Shown: positions 25,040 to 34,039 of the stretch, piece after piece
Position numbering within the stretch: position 1 is the first letter of the stretch
How the letters are laid out: each line of letters begins with the position of its first letter
Assembly: GCF_023515955.1 (NCBI RefSeq)
Contig: NZ_CP097322.1
Location: 6,992,501-7,056,500, forward strand
Direction of reading: 5' to 3'
From: Streptomyces sp. RerS4
GTDB lineage: Bacteria; Actinomycetota; Actinomycetes; Streptomycetales; Streptomycetaceae
Length of the DNA: 64,000 bases
The notes under the pieces: generated by a model
What the model saw: only the letters and a program-made list of their open reading frames with translations
What the model was told of the DNA's origin: nothing
The model's database searches: none
Program-made: the position numbers and the translations under genes

Positions 25040-25185
25040 CAGGCCGACGCCCTGGGCCTGAGCGCTTGGGACGCGCACGTCGATTCCACCGTCTGTCGGG
25101 CCCACCGGCGCGCCGCCGGGGCGATGAACTCGCCGTCCGCTACGAAACGACCGTGCTGATCGCAGCTGTCAACGAATGGCTGTGA
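25040..25185 (+). pseudogene. Decayed IS5-family transposase fragment
   Basis: Two pieces of one transposase lie in different frames. At 25040-25123 the frame reads DALGLSAWDAHVDSTVCRAHRRAAGA, like the DDE Asp region (VDSTVVRAHQHAAGA) of IS5 elements. At 25120-25185 another frame reads DELAVRYETTVLIAAVNEWL and stops, the usual C-terminus of such transposases. About 130 residues between them are missing and the frame is shifted, so the element is dead. No terminal repeats were seen. Confidence 0.6.
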
Positions 25186-25279
25186 CCAGTGCTTTCGCCG
25201 CAAACTGGCCGGGCACGCGCCCGCAGCCGGCATGCCGGGCGCGGAGAGCCGTGAGACCGGGTGGTCGGGCCTTGGTGGC

Positions 25280-26197
25280 TCAGGCTTCGATCTGCAACCA
25301 GGTGTCGCCGGCGCGGAGCCAAAGGACTCCGTCGCGCCCCTGGGCGCAGCGCATGACTACCGGCCCCGGTAGTCGGAGCTTCTCCTGGGCGGTGATCACC
25401 CAGGCATCGTCGACGAGTTCCGCGCGGCTCAGCTCGACGACGGGACGGTTGTGGAATCGGCGGGTGAGGAGCATCCGGGTGCCGCGGACGGCGATGCCGT
25501 CGGTGTCTCTCAGGGGGTTGCGGTAGCTGGTGATGCCGCCGGTGGCGGGATCGACTCGGGACAGGAAGGCACCCTTGTGGCTGTACCAGGCGAGCCACGT
25601 CACGGCCTCCTCGGTGGCGCCCGCGCTTCCGCCGAGGGGCCATACGGGGAGCCGTCCCCGAGGGCTCCAGGTGTGGGCACCATCGGTGTCCCAGCGGGCC
25701 AGGCCGGCAATGGTCTCCGGGTGGTCTCCGTAGATGCCCTCGTCACCGTACGAGGTCCAGATGCCGTCGTCGCGGTCGGTGATGATGTAGTCGATGTCGT
25801 CCCCGATGCAGAGGTGACCGACCGGGTGTCCGCCGGGGGAGTACACCACCGCATTCCTCTCCCAGATCCCGTTCTGGTCCCGGCGTGTACTGCCTGACGC
25901 CAGCAGAAACCGTGACGACGAGAGCAGGGCCAGGTGGCTGGTCCACGCGGATATACCGGTCACGGGGGTGCGGTGTTCGACCCCTCCAGAGACCACGACC
26001 AACACGCCGTCACACGGAGCCGCCACGCTCCATCCGATCCATCCCTTGACATGCGGGGAACGGCGCAGGTTCCGTTCCTGGACCAGTATCACCGCGAATT
26101 CGTTGCGCGGTCCGACGCTCCACGACAAGGCCCGCCATCCGGCTCGGGCGTCCTCAGGGGGCAAGCTCCACACGACAGGCAGTTCGCCAAACGTCAT
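25280..26197 (-). CDS. Hypothetical cytoplasmic protein, possibly beta-propeller-like
   Basis: A 305-residue protein, unrecognised. It lacks signal peptide and membrane helices. Several segments have strand-turn-strand features with D/G and W, for example IWERNAVVYSPGGHPVG, DDGIWTSYGDEGIY and GAFLSRVDPATGGITSY, as in beta-propellers. No catalytic motif is visible. It is divergent from a cupin gene and may share its control region. Function cannot be named. Confidence 0.55.
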   Translation of the reverse strand: MTFGELPVVWSLPPEDARAGWRALSWSVGPRNEFAVILVQERNLRRSPHVKGWIGWSVAAPCDGVLVVVSGGVEHRTPVTGISAWTSHLALLSSSRFLLASGSTRRDQNGIWERNAVVYSPGGHPVGHLCIGDDIDYIITDRDDGIWTSYGDEGIYGDHPETIAGLARWDTDGAHTWSPRGRLPVWPLGGSAGATEEAVTWLAWYSHKGAFLSRVDPATGGITSYRNPLRDTDGIAVRGTRMLLTRRFHNRPVVELSRAELVDDAWVITAQEKLRLPGPVVMRCAQGRDGVLWLRAGDTWLQIEA

Positions 26198-26292
26198 CGG
26201 GATTCACCTTTTGGACTCCAGGCCCCAACGGCGCCCGAAGAGGTGAACGTTACCGGGCGGCGCCCGCATCGTTTCGACCGCCCACCTGGGTT

Positions 26293-26307
26293 TTGCCGGA
26301 ACGGCAA
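26293..26307. promoter_or_regulatory. Operator-like palindrome upstream of the cupin gene
   Basis: TTGCCG-GAA-CGGCAA, a perfect 6-pair inverted repeat, lies 75 bases before the cupin start. A further TTGCC half-site follows at about 26314. The regulator is unknown. Confidence 0.4.
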
Positions 26308-26381
26308 CAATAATTGCCCACTTCGGAAGAGGAGTTGCAGGCTTCTCGCGGTCAAGGCAACGGAAACCGAAAGGCTGCACG

Positions 26382-26840
26382 ATGACTCACCGTGAAGGCG
26401 CCCGGCCCGCACCGGACTCCGGTGACCGCGCGCCGGTCAACAACCGCGTCCACCGCGTCGGATCCGGCGAACTGGACGGTTACGCCGCTATCAGCGGAGG
26501 CACGGTCGGCTCGAAGAGGCTCTGGATGGGCCTGGTGGAGAACCCGCCGCTGAGCTCGACGGACAACCACCATCACGGCGATTCGGAGGCCGGTGTCTAC
26601 GTGGTCAGCGGTCACCCCGTGTTCGTCTACCACGACGGCACGCAGGAGGTACGGCTCGCCGCCAACCCCGGCGACTTCTTCCTCGTCCCCCCGTTCGTCC
26701 CGCACCGAGAAGAGAACCCCCACCCGAGTGAGCCCGCGGTCGTCGTGATCGCCCGGACCACCCAAGAGCCGATCAAGGTCTCCGTGCCCGAGCTGTATCG
26801 GCTCGAAGAGACAGACACGCAGTCGAGCCGGACGTCGTAG
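26382..26840 (+). CDS. Cupin-domain protein
   Basis: A 152-residue single-domain cupin. Motif 1 is NHHHGDSEAGVYVVSG (about residues 62-77), with the metal-binding His cluster and Glu, and motif 2 is the PPFVPHREENP segment (about residues 107-117) that carries the fourth His. Such proteins bind a metal and act as small dioxygenases, isomerases or storage proteins. Substrate unknown. AAAGG lies 8 bases upstream of ATG 26382. It starts a single-gene unit. Confidence 0.75.
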   Translation: MTHREGARPAPDSGDRAPVNNRVHRVGSGELDGYAAISGGTVGSKRLWMGLVENPPLSSTDNHHHGDSEAGVYVVSGHPVFVYHDGTQEVRLAANPGDFFLVPPFVPHREENPHPSEPAVVVIARTTQEPIKVSVPELYRLEETDTQSSRTS

Positions 26841-26897
26841 GGATCGGGGACCGTTGTCCGACGCCGTCGGCCACGTATGACACCACCGCCACCCCGG

Positions 26898-27362
26898 TCA
26901 TGCGCCGGATTCCGGCCGACCCTGGGGGTCGGTCGATTCGCCCGGACCCGGACCCGGACCCGGCGCCGGGGGCAGCGGACGGCGCATGTTCTCGTCGTTC
27001 TCGACGGCGCGGGCGATCTCGTCGAGCAGTGCGCGCGCCGACTCGGCTCCGGAGACGTTCGTGCCGTCGACGGTGATCACGGTGCGCCCACCCTCGCGGT
27101 CCTTCTCCCAGGACACCTTGAAGCGGCCGGCTCGCAGCCGGATCCAGGACTGCACCACGGCGCCGAGCGCGATCAGTCCGGCGGCGCCCACCTCGGCGAT
27201 CAGCCCGTACAGGTCGCCGCCCAGGGTGCCCGGTCGGACCGGGGCGCGCAGTTCTTCGACGCGTCCCAGGCTGGGCTCCGCGCCGAGCCTGGCCGCGAGA
27301 TCGCGCCAGTCGTCGGCCTCGACCGCATCGGTGTGCCCGTCCGAGGTGAAGCTGATCCTCAT
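26898..27362 (-). CDS. EACC1 effector-associated component
   Basis: A 154-residue protein with the layout of the effector-associated constant component 1 family: a small alpha/beta N-terminal domain (VRPGTLGGDLYGLIAEVGAAG), one hydrophobic stretch at about residues 50-75 (LIALGAVVQSWIRLR), a C-terminal WEKDREGGRTVITVDGTNVSGAES, and a disordered Pro/Gly-rich tail. EACC1 proteins are predicted bridges between a sensor and an effector in actinobacterial conflict systems. It is the last gene of the caspase operon, 73 bases downstream, behind a GAGGAGGAATCAC ribosome binding site. The gap contains the direct repeat GGTAATT-GGTAATT and may hold a second promoter. Confidence 0.8.
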   Translation of the reverse strand: MRISFTSDGHTDAVEADDWRDLAARLGAEPSLGRVEELRAPVRPGTLGGDLYGLIAEVGAAGLIALGAVVQSWIRLRAGRFKVSWEKDREGGRTVITVDGTNVSGAESARALLDEIARAVENDENMRRPLPPAPGPGPGPGESTDPQGRPESGA

Positions 27363-27435
27363 GTGATTCCTCCTCTATCGCAATTACCTGAATTACCGCA
27401 GTTGTTACGGTGTGGGGGCTGTACGCCCGTGGTCG

Positions 27436-30400
27436 CTACGGCGGGCCGCCGCCGCAATCGGAGTCCAAGGAGCCACGGCCTCCATAGGCGAGCCAGCGGG
27501 CCTCGACCCCGGCCCCCGACGGGGCCGGCGTGGCGCACAGGGCCGCGACGAGTGCGCGGCGGGACAAGTCCGAGATCAGCACCGGTCCGTCGGCGACGGC
27601 GACCGCGAGTCCTCCCGTCGCCGACAGCGCCAGGGCCGTCACGCGGCCGGTCCGCCGGGGCAGTTCCGCCAGCGCCCGCCACTGTCCGCTCCCGGTGCGC
27701 CGCCACAACCGGACGGTGCCCCGGTCGTCGCCGGTCGCGGCCAGGGCGCCGTCGGGCGCCAGGGCGAGTGCCGTCGGGGCGAAGCCCCACATCCCGGGCT
27801 CCGTCCACGGGCCCTTGCCCGGCCGGGAGAACGCCGCGACCCGGGAGAGGTCGCCGCCCACCGCCAGGGCGCCGTCGGCGGCGGACACCAGGACGGCGTC
27901 CGCCGTCGGAGCATCGGCGCCCGCCGAGCCGAGCGCGCGCGGTGAAGCCGGCTCGGTCAGGTCCCACCAGGAACCGGTGAACGCCGCACGCCCGTCGGGA
28001 ACGAGGGTCACCGGGGCGCCGGACTCCCTCGCGTCCGGCGTCGAAGCCAGCAGCACCGGACGCGTGGGCGAGTCGACGTCCCACCACTCGACGGTGCCGT
28101 GGGCGGTGCGTACGGACAACCGCGCCGCGCCGGCGGCGACGGCCGCGCGAACACCCGGCAGCAGGGCCGCCGGTCCCGCCGCGCCCGTGTCGGTGGTGTT
28201 CCACAGCTCCACCCCCCGCCCCCGGACCACCATCAGCGTGCGCCCGTCCGGGGCGAACGCCAGGTCCTGAACCCGTCGTCCGCCCGCCGCCGCCAGCCCG
28301 GCGGGTACGGGCACCACCTCACCCGTGACCGTCCGCACCGAGACCGCCCCGTCCGCACCGCCCACGGCCAGGGCCCGCCCGTCGGACCGGTACGCCACCG
28401 CCGCGGCGGAAGCGACCGGCGCGGCGGCGACGGCGCCCGGCTGGCGCAGGGCGCGCACGTCCCACAGTCGGGTCGAGGCCGCGTCAGACACCAGGAGCCG
28501 GCCGCCGTCCGGGAGGAAGCCCAGCAGCCGGGCCGGGCCGTGCCCGGAGGTCTGGCCCAGCAGCGTCGGGACGGCTTCGCGCACGTCCCACACCTGGACG
28601 CCCCCGGCCCCCGCCATGGCCAGCAGACGCCCGTCGGGCGACAGCGCCGGCGCCCCCGTCGCGCCTCCCGCCGAAGCGATCGTCCCCGTACGGCGCGGCT
28701 CGCCCGACAGTGACCACAGTTCGGCCGTGCCGTCCGCACGGGCGACCGCCAGGGAGTTCCCGTCGGCCGAGACGCTCGCCGCGTCCACGTACGGGCCCGA
28801 CGACCCGGGCAGTACCTGAGGCGCGCCTTCCGTGCCGTCCTCGGCCACCCGCCGCACCACCAACCGTCCCTGGGCGTCCCGGCCGGTGAGGAGCCTGCCG
28901 CCGGCGTCGTAGCGCAGTACCTCGCCGGCCAGGCTCCGCACCCGGGCCGCACGCGTCGCATCGAGCGGGACCAGATGCGTGGAGTCCCTGCCGGTGAGGG
29001 CGACGGTGGCGGAATCACGCGAGAAGCTCAGCCCGCCCCCGGCGCCGGCGGGCAACTCCATCCGACGCACCGGGTCCGGGCCGGGCGTCGACGCGTCCCA
29101 GAACAGCAGCGAGCCGCCGCCGACCGCGACGATCCACCGCCCGTCCGGGGAGAAGGCCAGGTCCACGATGGGGAGACGGGCGCGCAGCGAGGCGAGAGGC
29201 GTTCGGGTGTCGACGGTCCACAGCCGCGCCTGGTGCCCGCCGGCCAGGGCCATCACGGGCCGGTCGGGCGCGGCGGCGAACGAGGTCGCGGCCGGCAGGT
29301 CGCTCTCGGCGCCGCCGGAGTCGGCCGGGCGCAGGCCGGAGTTCGCGATCAGCGCGGCCCACGACTCGTCGGTGCGGGCGCTGCCCTCCGCCCCCACGGC
29401 GAGCCGTCCCGCCAGCAGCGGCTCGACGTGACGCAGCGTCAGAGCCGACGCGGCCAGCTGTCGGGACCGTAGCGCCCCGGCCTCGGTCGTCGCCCGCTCC
29501 CGCGCCCGGTGGGCCACCACGCCCAGGACGGACGCGGCGGCCAGCACGACGGCGGATGTGGTGGCGCCGAGCAGCAGGAGACGGCGACCGGTCCGGGCGC
29601 GGCGGGTGGCCGAGCGTTGGTTTCTCACCGAGGCGTCGAGGAACCGCAGCACCTCCGCCCCGACCTCCAGCGCCGTCCGGTCCGCCGTCAACTCCAGGGC
29701 GCGGCTGAGCGTGTGGCCCCGGTAGAGGTCCGCGTCGTTCTCGCCGGCGTCCCGCCACGCCGCCGCGGCGTCCGTCAACTGCGCGTGGCGCACCCGCCAT
29801 TCCGGGTCCGCCGCGAGCCACCGGCGCATGAGCGGCCAGTTCCGGAGCAGGGCCTCGTGGGCGGGTTGGACGGCCCGCCCGGTCTGGGTGAGCAGCCCGG
29901 CCCGCAGCAGCCGGTCCAGGAGGGGTTGTGTGTGGCGGCTGCCCAGTTCCCGTACGAGCGTGTCGCGGTCCACGGCGGTCCGGATCGGCGGTACGCCCTC
30001 CAGGGGGCGACCCGGCCGGATCGTGCGCAGCAGCAACTGTTGGGCCACGATCCGCTGATCCGGATCGAGGTCCCGCAGGACCGCGTCGGCGGACTGGGTG
30101 ATGGCTCCGGCGATGCCCCCCGAGTCGTGGTAGCCCCGCACGGTCAGCACTCCGTCCACCCGCCGCTCCCAGGTCGCCGTCAGCGCCTGTGCGAGGTGGA
30201 CGAGGCTGGTGCCGACGACGTCGGTGCGCTCCGGGCCGCCGGAAGCGGGACCGTGTCCGAGGTCGGTCAGGATGAGGTCGAGCAGGCCCGGTTCGATGCG
30301 CAGGTTCTCCTGCCGGGCGGGCTCCGTCACGGCGGCCCGGATCTCCCGGGATGACAGGGGAGGCACGACGAACTGGTGCTCCGTCACCGCTCGCACCAGC

Positions 30401-31719
30401 TCGGGGCGCTCGGCGCACGCCGCGAAGGAGTGGGCCGTGAGGGAGAGCAGGACGACCAGGGGGGTCCGCGGGGTGGTGCCGACGGCGGCGAGTTCGGTGA
30501 GCGCGCGAATGAAGGCGGTCCGTTCCCGGGCGTCCTCGCAGAGCGTGAACGTCTCCTCGAACTGGTCCACGATGAGCACGCGCCCGAGCCCTGGCCGACG
30601 CAGGAGGCCCGCCACCGCGGGCGGATCGTCCGCGAGCAGTCTCCTGAGGGGCCCGGCGGACATGCGGGCCGGTTCGGCCAGGGCCTGCGCCAACGCGTCC
30701 AAGGGGTGGTCCGTCGGGGCGAGGAGCACCGGTTCCCAGCCGAGGGGTGTGTCGGGGGAGCGGGCTCCTCGGCGCAGGGTGGGCAGGAGCCCGGCGCGCA
30801 GGAGCGAGGACTTGCCGACGCCGGAGACGCCGAGCAGGATCAACGGCAGGCCGGGCCGGTCCGGGGCGGTGAGAGCCGCGGCGAGGTCTGCGCTCAGCCG
30901 GTCACGGCCGTGGAACCAGCGTTGGTTCGACTCCTCGAACGGGGCGAGGCCCGGGTAGGGGCAGATCCCCGTGTCCGGCGGGCCGGACGTGCTCCCGGAG
31001 CCGGGCACGAAGGCCGTGTTGCGGGCCAGGGTGAACCAACCGGTGGTGCTGTCCTGGTGGACGAGGGGCTGCAGACCCCGCCCGGCCAGCCGGCGCCGGA
31101 CGTCCTCCAGGGTCAGGTGGGCCGACGCCCCCGCGTCACCCTCGTCGAGGAGGGCGAGCAGAGCCCCGGAGAACAACGTGTGCGCGGCGCCGTCCGGGGC
31201 GAAGGCCACCGCGTCGCGGGCGGCGGCGGCCAGCAGGTAGTGGTGGGGCAGCCCGACGAAGGGATGCTCGGCGGCGCGGCCCCCGTGGCAGCAGTCGAGG
31301 ACGGTGATCAGCCGAGCGAGCTTGTTCCTGCGTACCAGGTCGAGGACCTGGCCGAAGGCGAGCGTGTTGTACGGGACGGTGTCGGGGTCCCCGGTCGTCG
31401 CTCGGGTGCACAGGCGCAGCTCGTTGCGGGCGCCGACCAGGCCGTGGCCCACGTAGTACAGGAGCAGGGTGTCGGAGGCGGCGCGGGCGGCCTGCGACAC
31501 CGCCCGCGCGAAGGTCTCCGTGTCCGGCGGGTCCTCCAGCACCGTCAGTCGCTCGGGGGCGACCCCGCAGTGTTCGCGCAGGGCGGCGGCCAGGTCGGTC
31601 AACGTCCGGTGCACGGCCGGAACGGGCGGCAGGATGTCCGGGGCGGCACTGAGCCCGCTGCCGATCAACAGGACGTGGCAACCCTGGGCCGCCAGTCCGA
31701 GGTCAACGGTGGTCGACAC
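27436..31719 (-). CDS. Caspase-nSTAND NTPase-WD40 transmembrane protein
   Basis: A 1427-residue multidomain protein, starting at GTG 31719 after GAGGAGGAAC. Residues 1-245 are a caspase-fold peptidase (C14) with His92 (YYVGHG) and Cys144 (LDCCHGG). Residues 250-700 are a novel STAND NTPase 1: PYPGLAPFEESNQRWFHGR, P-loop GVSGVGKSSLL (297-307), Walker B VLIVDQFEETF (381-391) and a helical arm. One membrane helix at 713-736 follows, then WD40 propeller repeats to the end. So the protease and NTPase are inside and the propeller outside. Expected action: a signal on the propeller opens the STAND switch and releases caspase activity. Its start overlaps the preceding transglutaminase-like gene. Confidence 0.9.
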   Translation of the reverse strand: MSTTVDLGLAAQGCHVLLIGSGLSAAPDILPPVPAVHRTLTDLAAALREHCGVAPERLTVLEDPPDTETFARAVSQAARAASDTLLLYYVGHGLVGARNELRLCTRATTGDPDTVPYNTLAFGQVLDLVRRNKLARLITVLDCCHGGRAAEHPFVGLPHHYLLAAAARDAVAFAPDGAAHTLFSGALLALLDEGDAGASAHLTLEDVRRRLAGRGLQPLVHQDSTTGWFTLARNTAFVPGSGSTSGPPDTGICPYPGLAPFEESNQRWFHGRDRLSADLAAALTAPDRPGLPLILLGVSGVGKSSLLRAGLLPTLRRGARSPDTPLGWEPVLLAPTDHPLDALAQALAEPARMSAGPLRRLLADDPPAVAGLLRRPGLGRVLIVDQFEETFTLCEDARERTAFIRALTELAAVGTTPRTPLVVLLSLTAHSFAACAERPELVRAVTEHQFVVPPLSSREIRAAVTEPARQENLRIEPGLLDLILTDLGHGPASGGPERTDVVGTSLVHLAQALTATWERRVDGVLTVRGYHDSGGIAGAITQSADAVLRDLDPDQRIVAQQLLLRTIRPGRPLEGVPPIRTAVDRDTLVRELGSRHTQPLLDRLLRAGLLTQTGRAVQPAHEALLRNWPLMRRWLAADPEWRVRHAQLTDAAAAWRDAGENDADLYRGHTLSRALELTADRTALEVGAEVLRFLDASVRNQRSATRRARTGRRLLLLGATTSAVVLAAASVLGVVAHRARERATTEAGALRSRQLAASALTLRHVEPLLAGRLAVGAEGSARTDESWAALIANSGLRPADSGGAESDLPAATSFAAAPDRPVMALAGGHQARLWTVDTRTPLASLRARLPIVDLAFSPDGRWIVAVGGGSLLFWDASTPGPDPVRRMELPAGAGGGLSFSRDSATVALTGRDSTHLVPLDATRAARVRSLAGEVLRYDAGGRLLTGRDAQGRLVVRRVAEDGTEGAPQVLPGSSGPYVDAASVSADGNSLAVARADGTAELWSLSGEPRRTGTIASAGGATGAPALSPDGRLLAMAGAGGVQVWDVREAVPTLLGQTSGHGPARLLGFLPDGGRLLVSDAASTRLWDVRALRQPGAVAAAPVASAAAVAYRSDGRALAVGGADGAVSVRTVTGEVVPVPAGLAAAGGRRVQDLAFAPDGRTLMVVRGRGVELWNTTDTGAAGPAALLPGVRAAVAAGAARLSVRTAHGTVEWWDVDSPTRPVLLASTPDARESGAPVTLVPDGRAAFTGSWWDLTEPASPRALGSAGADAPTADAVLVSAADGALAVGGDLSRVAAFSRPGKGPWTEPGMWGFAPTALALAPDGALAATGDDRGTVRLWRRTGSGQWRALAELPRRTGRVTALALSATGGLAVAVADGPVLISDLSRRALVAALCATPAPSGAGVEARWLAYGGRGSLDSDCGGGPP

Positions 31720-34039
31720 GTTCCTCCTCGGCTCGGGTTCCGGTTCCGGTTCCGGTTCCGGTTCCGGTTCGGGTTCGGGCAGGCAGCGCACGGGCCGGCA
31801 GGACCCGCGCCGACAGGGCCGTCGGCAGCAGAACGCGGGCCGCCGAGGCGACGATCCACAGCCGGCGTCCGGGCCGCAGCTCCTCGCGTATCGACTCCGC
31901 CAGCAGCCAGGCGAGTTCGGCGTCCTGCGGCCCCATCGCGGCGAGCGAGGGATCGGCCCGCGTCTCCTCGACGGTCGGTTCGCAGAAGCGGGCGCGGGTC
32001 GCGAGCCGGGCCAGGGAAAGGGCGGAGGCGCGTACGCCGGCCACCGGCTCGGCCCTCGACAGCAGCCGGGCCGATTCCACCAGGGTTCGCGAGGGGTCGG
32101 GCGAGGCGGCGCCCGCCGCGTCGAAGGCCTGCCGGGCGTCACGCCAGGCGGCGAGTACCCGCAGCGCGGGCGTTCCCGCGCGACGCCCCGCGCGACGGCG
32201 CAGTACGGGCTGTACGAGGACCAGCCAGACGCGGGCGGCTCCCGTCCCCGCGACGAGCGCCGTGAGGACCACCGTCACCAAGACGCCCCAGGGGAGGTCG
32301 GACGCCGGGCCGAGCCCCCGTGCGCCCCCCGGCGGCGGCACGGTGGTGGGGGAGGCCGCGCCGGTCGGGTTGGGTGAGGCGGAGGGCGAGGGCACCGGTT
32401 CGGACGCTCTCGGGATCGGCGCCGGGAGCACGTCGTTCCCGTCGAGGGAACTCGCCGCGGGGACGGGCTCGAAGGGCAGCCAGCCGACGCCCTCGAAGGC
32501 CACCTCGGTCCACAGGGCGGCGTCCCCCGCGAGCACGGTGTGCGGCCCCGTACCCGCCGGGACGCGGAATCCGACCACGATCCGGCACGGCAGACCTTCG
32601 AGCCGGGCGGCGAGCGCGTACGCGGCGGCGAAGTCCACGGCCGAGCCCTCGCGGTCGCTCAGGAACCGGGAGAGGGAGGCGACGGGCTCGTTCAGCGGCG
32701 CCTTCGCGACCCGCCGGTACGCGCGGGACAGTTCGGAGGCGAGAGCCTGAGCCCGACCGTAGGGGGTGTTGGCCGCGCTCCGGACCCGATCGGCCAGCTC
32801 CCGCAGCGACGGCGGTGCGGAACCCGGTACGTCGAGGGCTTGCGGCAAGCCGGACGCGGGGGACAGGCCCGCCGCCTCGGCGGGGGTGACGGCGGCGGCG
32901 ACGCCCCCCGTGACGCCGTAGCGGGTGTCGGGTGCGAGGGCCGAGGCGGCGAGCGCCGTGCGTTCGAAGCGGTTGAACAGCAGGCGGGTCCCGTCGGAGT
33001 GCAGGGCCACCGGGGCGTCGGGTACGGGCAGCAGCCGACCCGTCAGGTTCCGGATCACGGCGGAGGAGCGCTCGCCCTGTTCCCCTCGCCCGACAGGGCG
33101 CGGCACGGGGGCCGGATCGGCGGGCAGGGGGCCGAAGACCGGCGTGAAGACGTCGTGGAGGGTCCACCGGCGGCCGTCGTAGGCGGTGAGCGAGGCCAGC
33201 CGCCAACGTTCCGGTACGGCGGTCGAGCCGACGGGCGGGGCCTGGGAAGGGCCGCGTTCCACCGTGAACAAGGCCTCGTCCGGCTGCTGCTCCCACTGCG
33301 TGTACTGGGCCAACGGACTGGTCACGGCCTGCGAATCCTCGACGGTCGGACGGTGGTCACGCGGGTCGTACAGGGGCCGGCCGCCCGGCCACAGCGTCGA
33401 GAGGACGACGGCGGCCACGGCGGTGACCGCCACCGGCCCCAGGGCGAGCCACACCGTACGGGGTGCCGCGACCGGACGCGGCAGGGTCGCGGCGACCACG
33501 GCGCCGAGCGCGATGACCTGGCCGAGCAGCGATCCGCGTCCGGGCAGGCACATCGCGACGGCGACGACGAGCAGCGCGAAGGCCGGCATCGTCGCGGCGG
33601 TGACGCGCCGGGCCCGTACGGCCAGTTCCGCCCCGGAGGCCGCGGCCGTCCACGTCGCGGTGAACGGCACCGCCAGGAGCGCGGGGCCGGCCGCCGCCGG
33701 AAGCGGTACGTCGAGGAAAGCGGCCCATCCTTCGGCCGCCGTACGCGGCATCGCGCGCAGCGCGGACCAGCCCCCGTCCGAGAGCGCGGAACCGTACAGC
33801 GTCACGGAGCCCGCCAGGAGGCACAGGCCGGCCGACAGCGACAGCGCGACCTCCACCGGCAGCCGCCTCCTGCCCCCGGCCGCCACGACCGCCAGGGCGA
33901 CGGGCACCAGGGCCGCCACCGCCAGCGGCAGCGCGAGGGCCTCGTACCCGAACGCCCGGTGGAAGGCGGAACCGGCGAGGAGCGCCGCCGAACCGGCGGG
34001 CAGTGCCCGGCCCGCCGCACGCCTGAACGTCCCGCTCAT
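31703..34039 (-). CDS. Membrane protein with catalytically dead transglutaminase-like domain (TgpA/DUF3488-like)
   Basis: A 778-residue protein from ATG 34039. Residues 10-215 hold several membrane helices, as in DUF3488/TgpA proteins. A transglutaminase-like domain follows at about 440-530. Where active members have GYCExF, HAW and DP, this one has REGSAVDF (Ala467), DAALW (Ala508) and FEPVP (Glu524). All three of Cys, His and Asp are gone, so it should not catalyse. A second membrane helix lies near 575-600 and the tail ends in a Gly-Thr run. The domain topology is outside. It belongs to the MoxR/DUF58 unit. A binding, not enzymatic, role is inferred. The last 17 bases overlap the caspase gene. 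Confidence 0.82.
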   Translation of the reverse strand: MSGTFRRAAGRALPAGSAALLAGSAFHRAFGYEALALPLAVAALVPVALAVVAAGGRRRLPVEVALSLSAGLCLLAGSVTLYGSALSDGGWSALRAMPRTAAEGWAAFLDVPLPAAAGPALLAVPFTATWTAAASGAELAVRARRVTAATMPAFALLVVAVAMCLPGRGSLLGQVIALGAVVAATLPRPVAAPRTVWLALGPVAVTAVAAVVLSTLWPGGRPLYDPRDHRPTVEDSQAVTSPLAQYTQWEQQPDEALFTVERGPSQAPPVGSTAVPERWRLASLTAYDGRRWTLHDVFTPVFGPLPADPAPVPRPVGRGEQGERSSAVIRNLTGRLLPVPDAPVALHSDGTRLLFNRFERTALAASALAPDTRYGVTGGVAAAVTPAEAAGLSPASGLPQALDVPGSAPPSLRELADRVRSAANTPYGRAQALASELSRAYRRVAKAPLNEPVASLSRFLSDREGSAVDFAAAYALAARLEGLPCRIVVGFRVPAGTGPHTVLAGDAALWTEVAFEGVGWLPFEPVPAASSLDGNDVLPAPIPRASEPVPSPSASPNPTGAASPTTVPPPGGARGLGPASDLPWGVLVTVVLTALVAGTGAARVWLVLVQPVLRRRAGRRAGTPALRVLAAWRDARQAFDAAGAASPDPSRTLVESARLLSRAEPVAGVRASALSLARLATRARFCEPTVEETRADPSLAAMGPQDAELAWLLAESIREELRPGRRLWIVASAARVLLPTALSARVLPARALPARTRTGTGTGTGTGTRAEEERVDHR
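31735..31779. repeat. Hexanucleotide tandem repeat in the transglutaminase-like gene tail
   Basis: About seven copies of GGTTCC (with GGTTCG variants at one end) encode a Gly-Thr run at the C-terminus of the transglutaminase-like protein. The repeat also lies 16-60 bases upstream of the caspase start. A change of copy number would keep the reading frame but alter the tail and spacing. Confidence 0.75.

Noticed and set aside
31703..32142. A longer N-terminus for the caspase protein, from 32142
   Set aside because: The upstream part is Arg/Pro-rich shadow sequence of the transglutaminase-like gene; GTG 31719 with GAGGAGGAAC and a normal caspase start is better.
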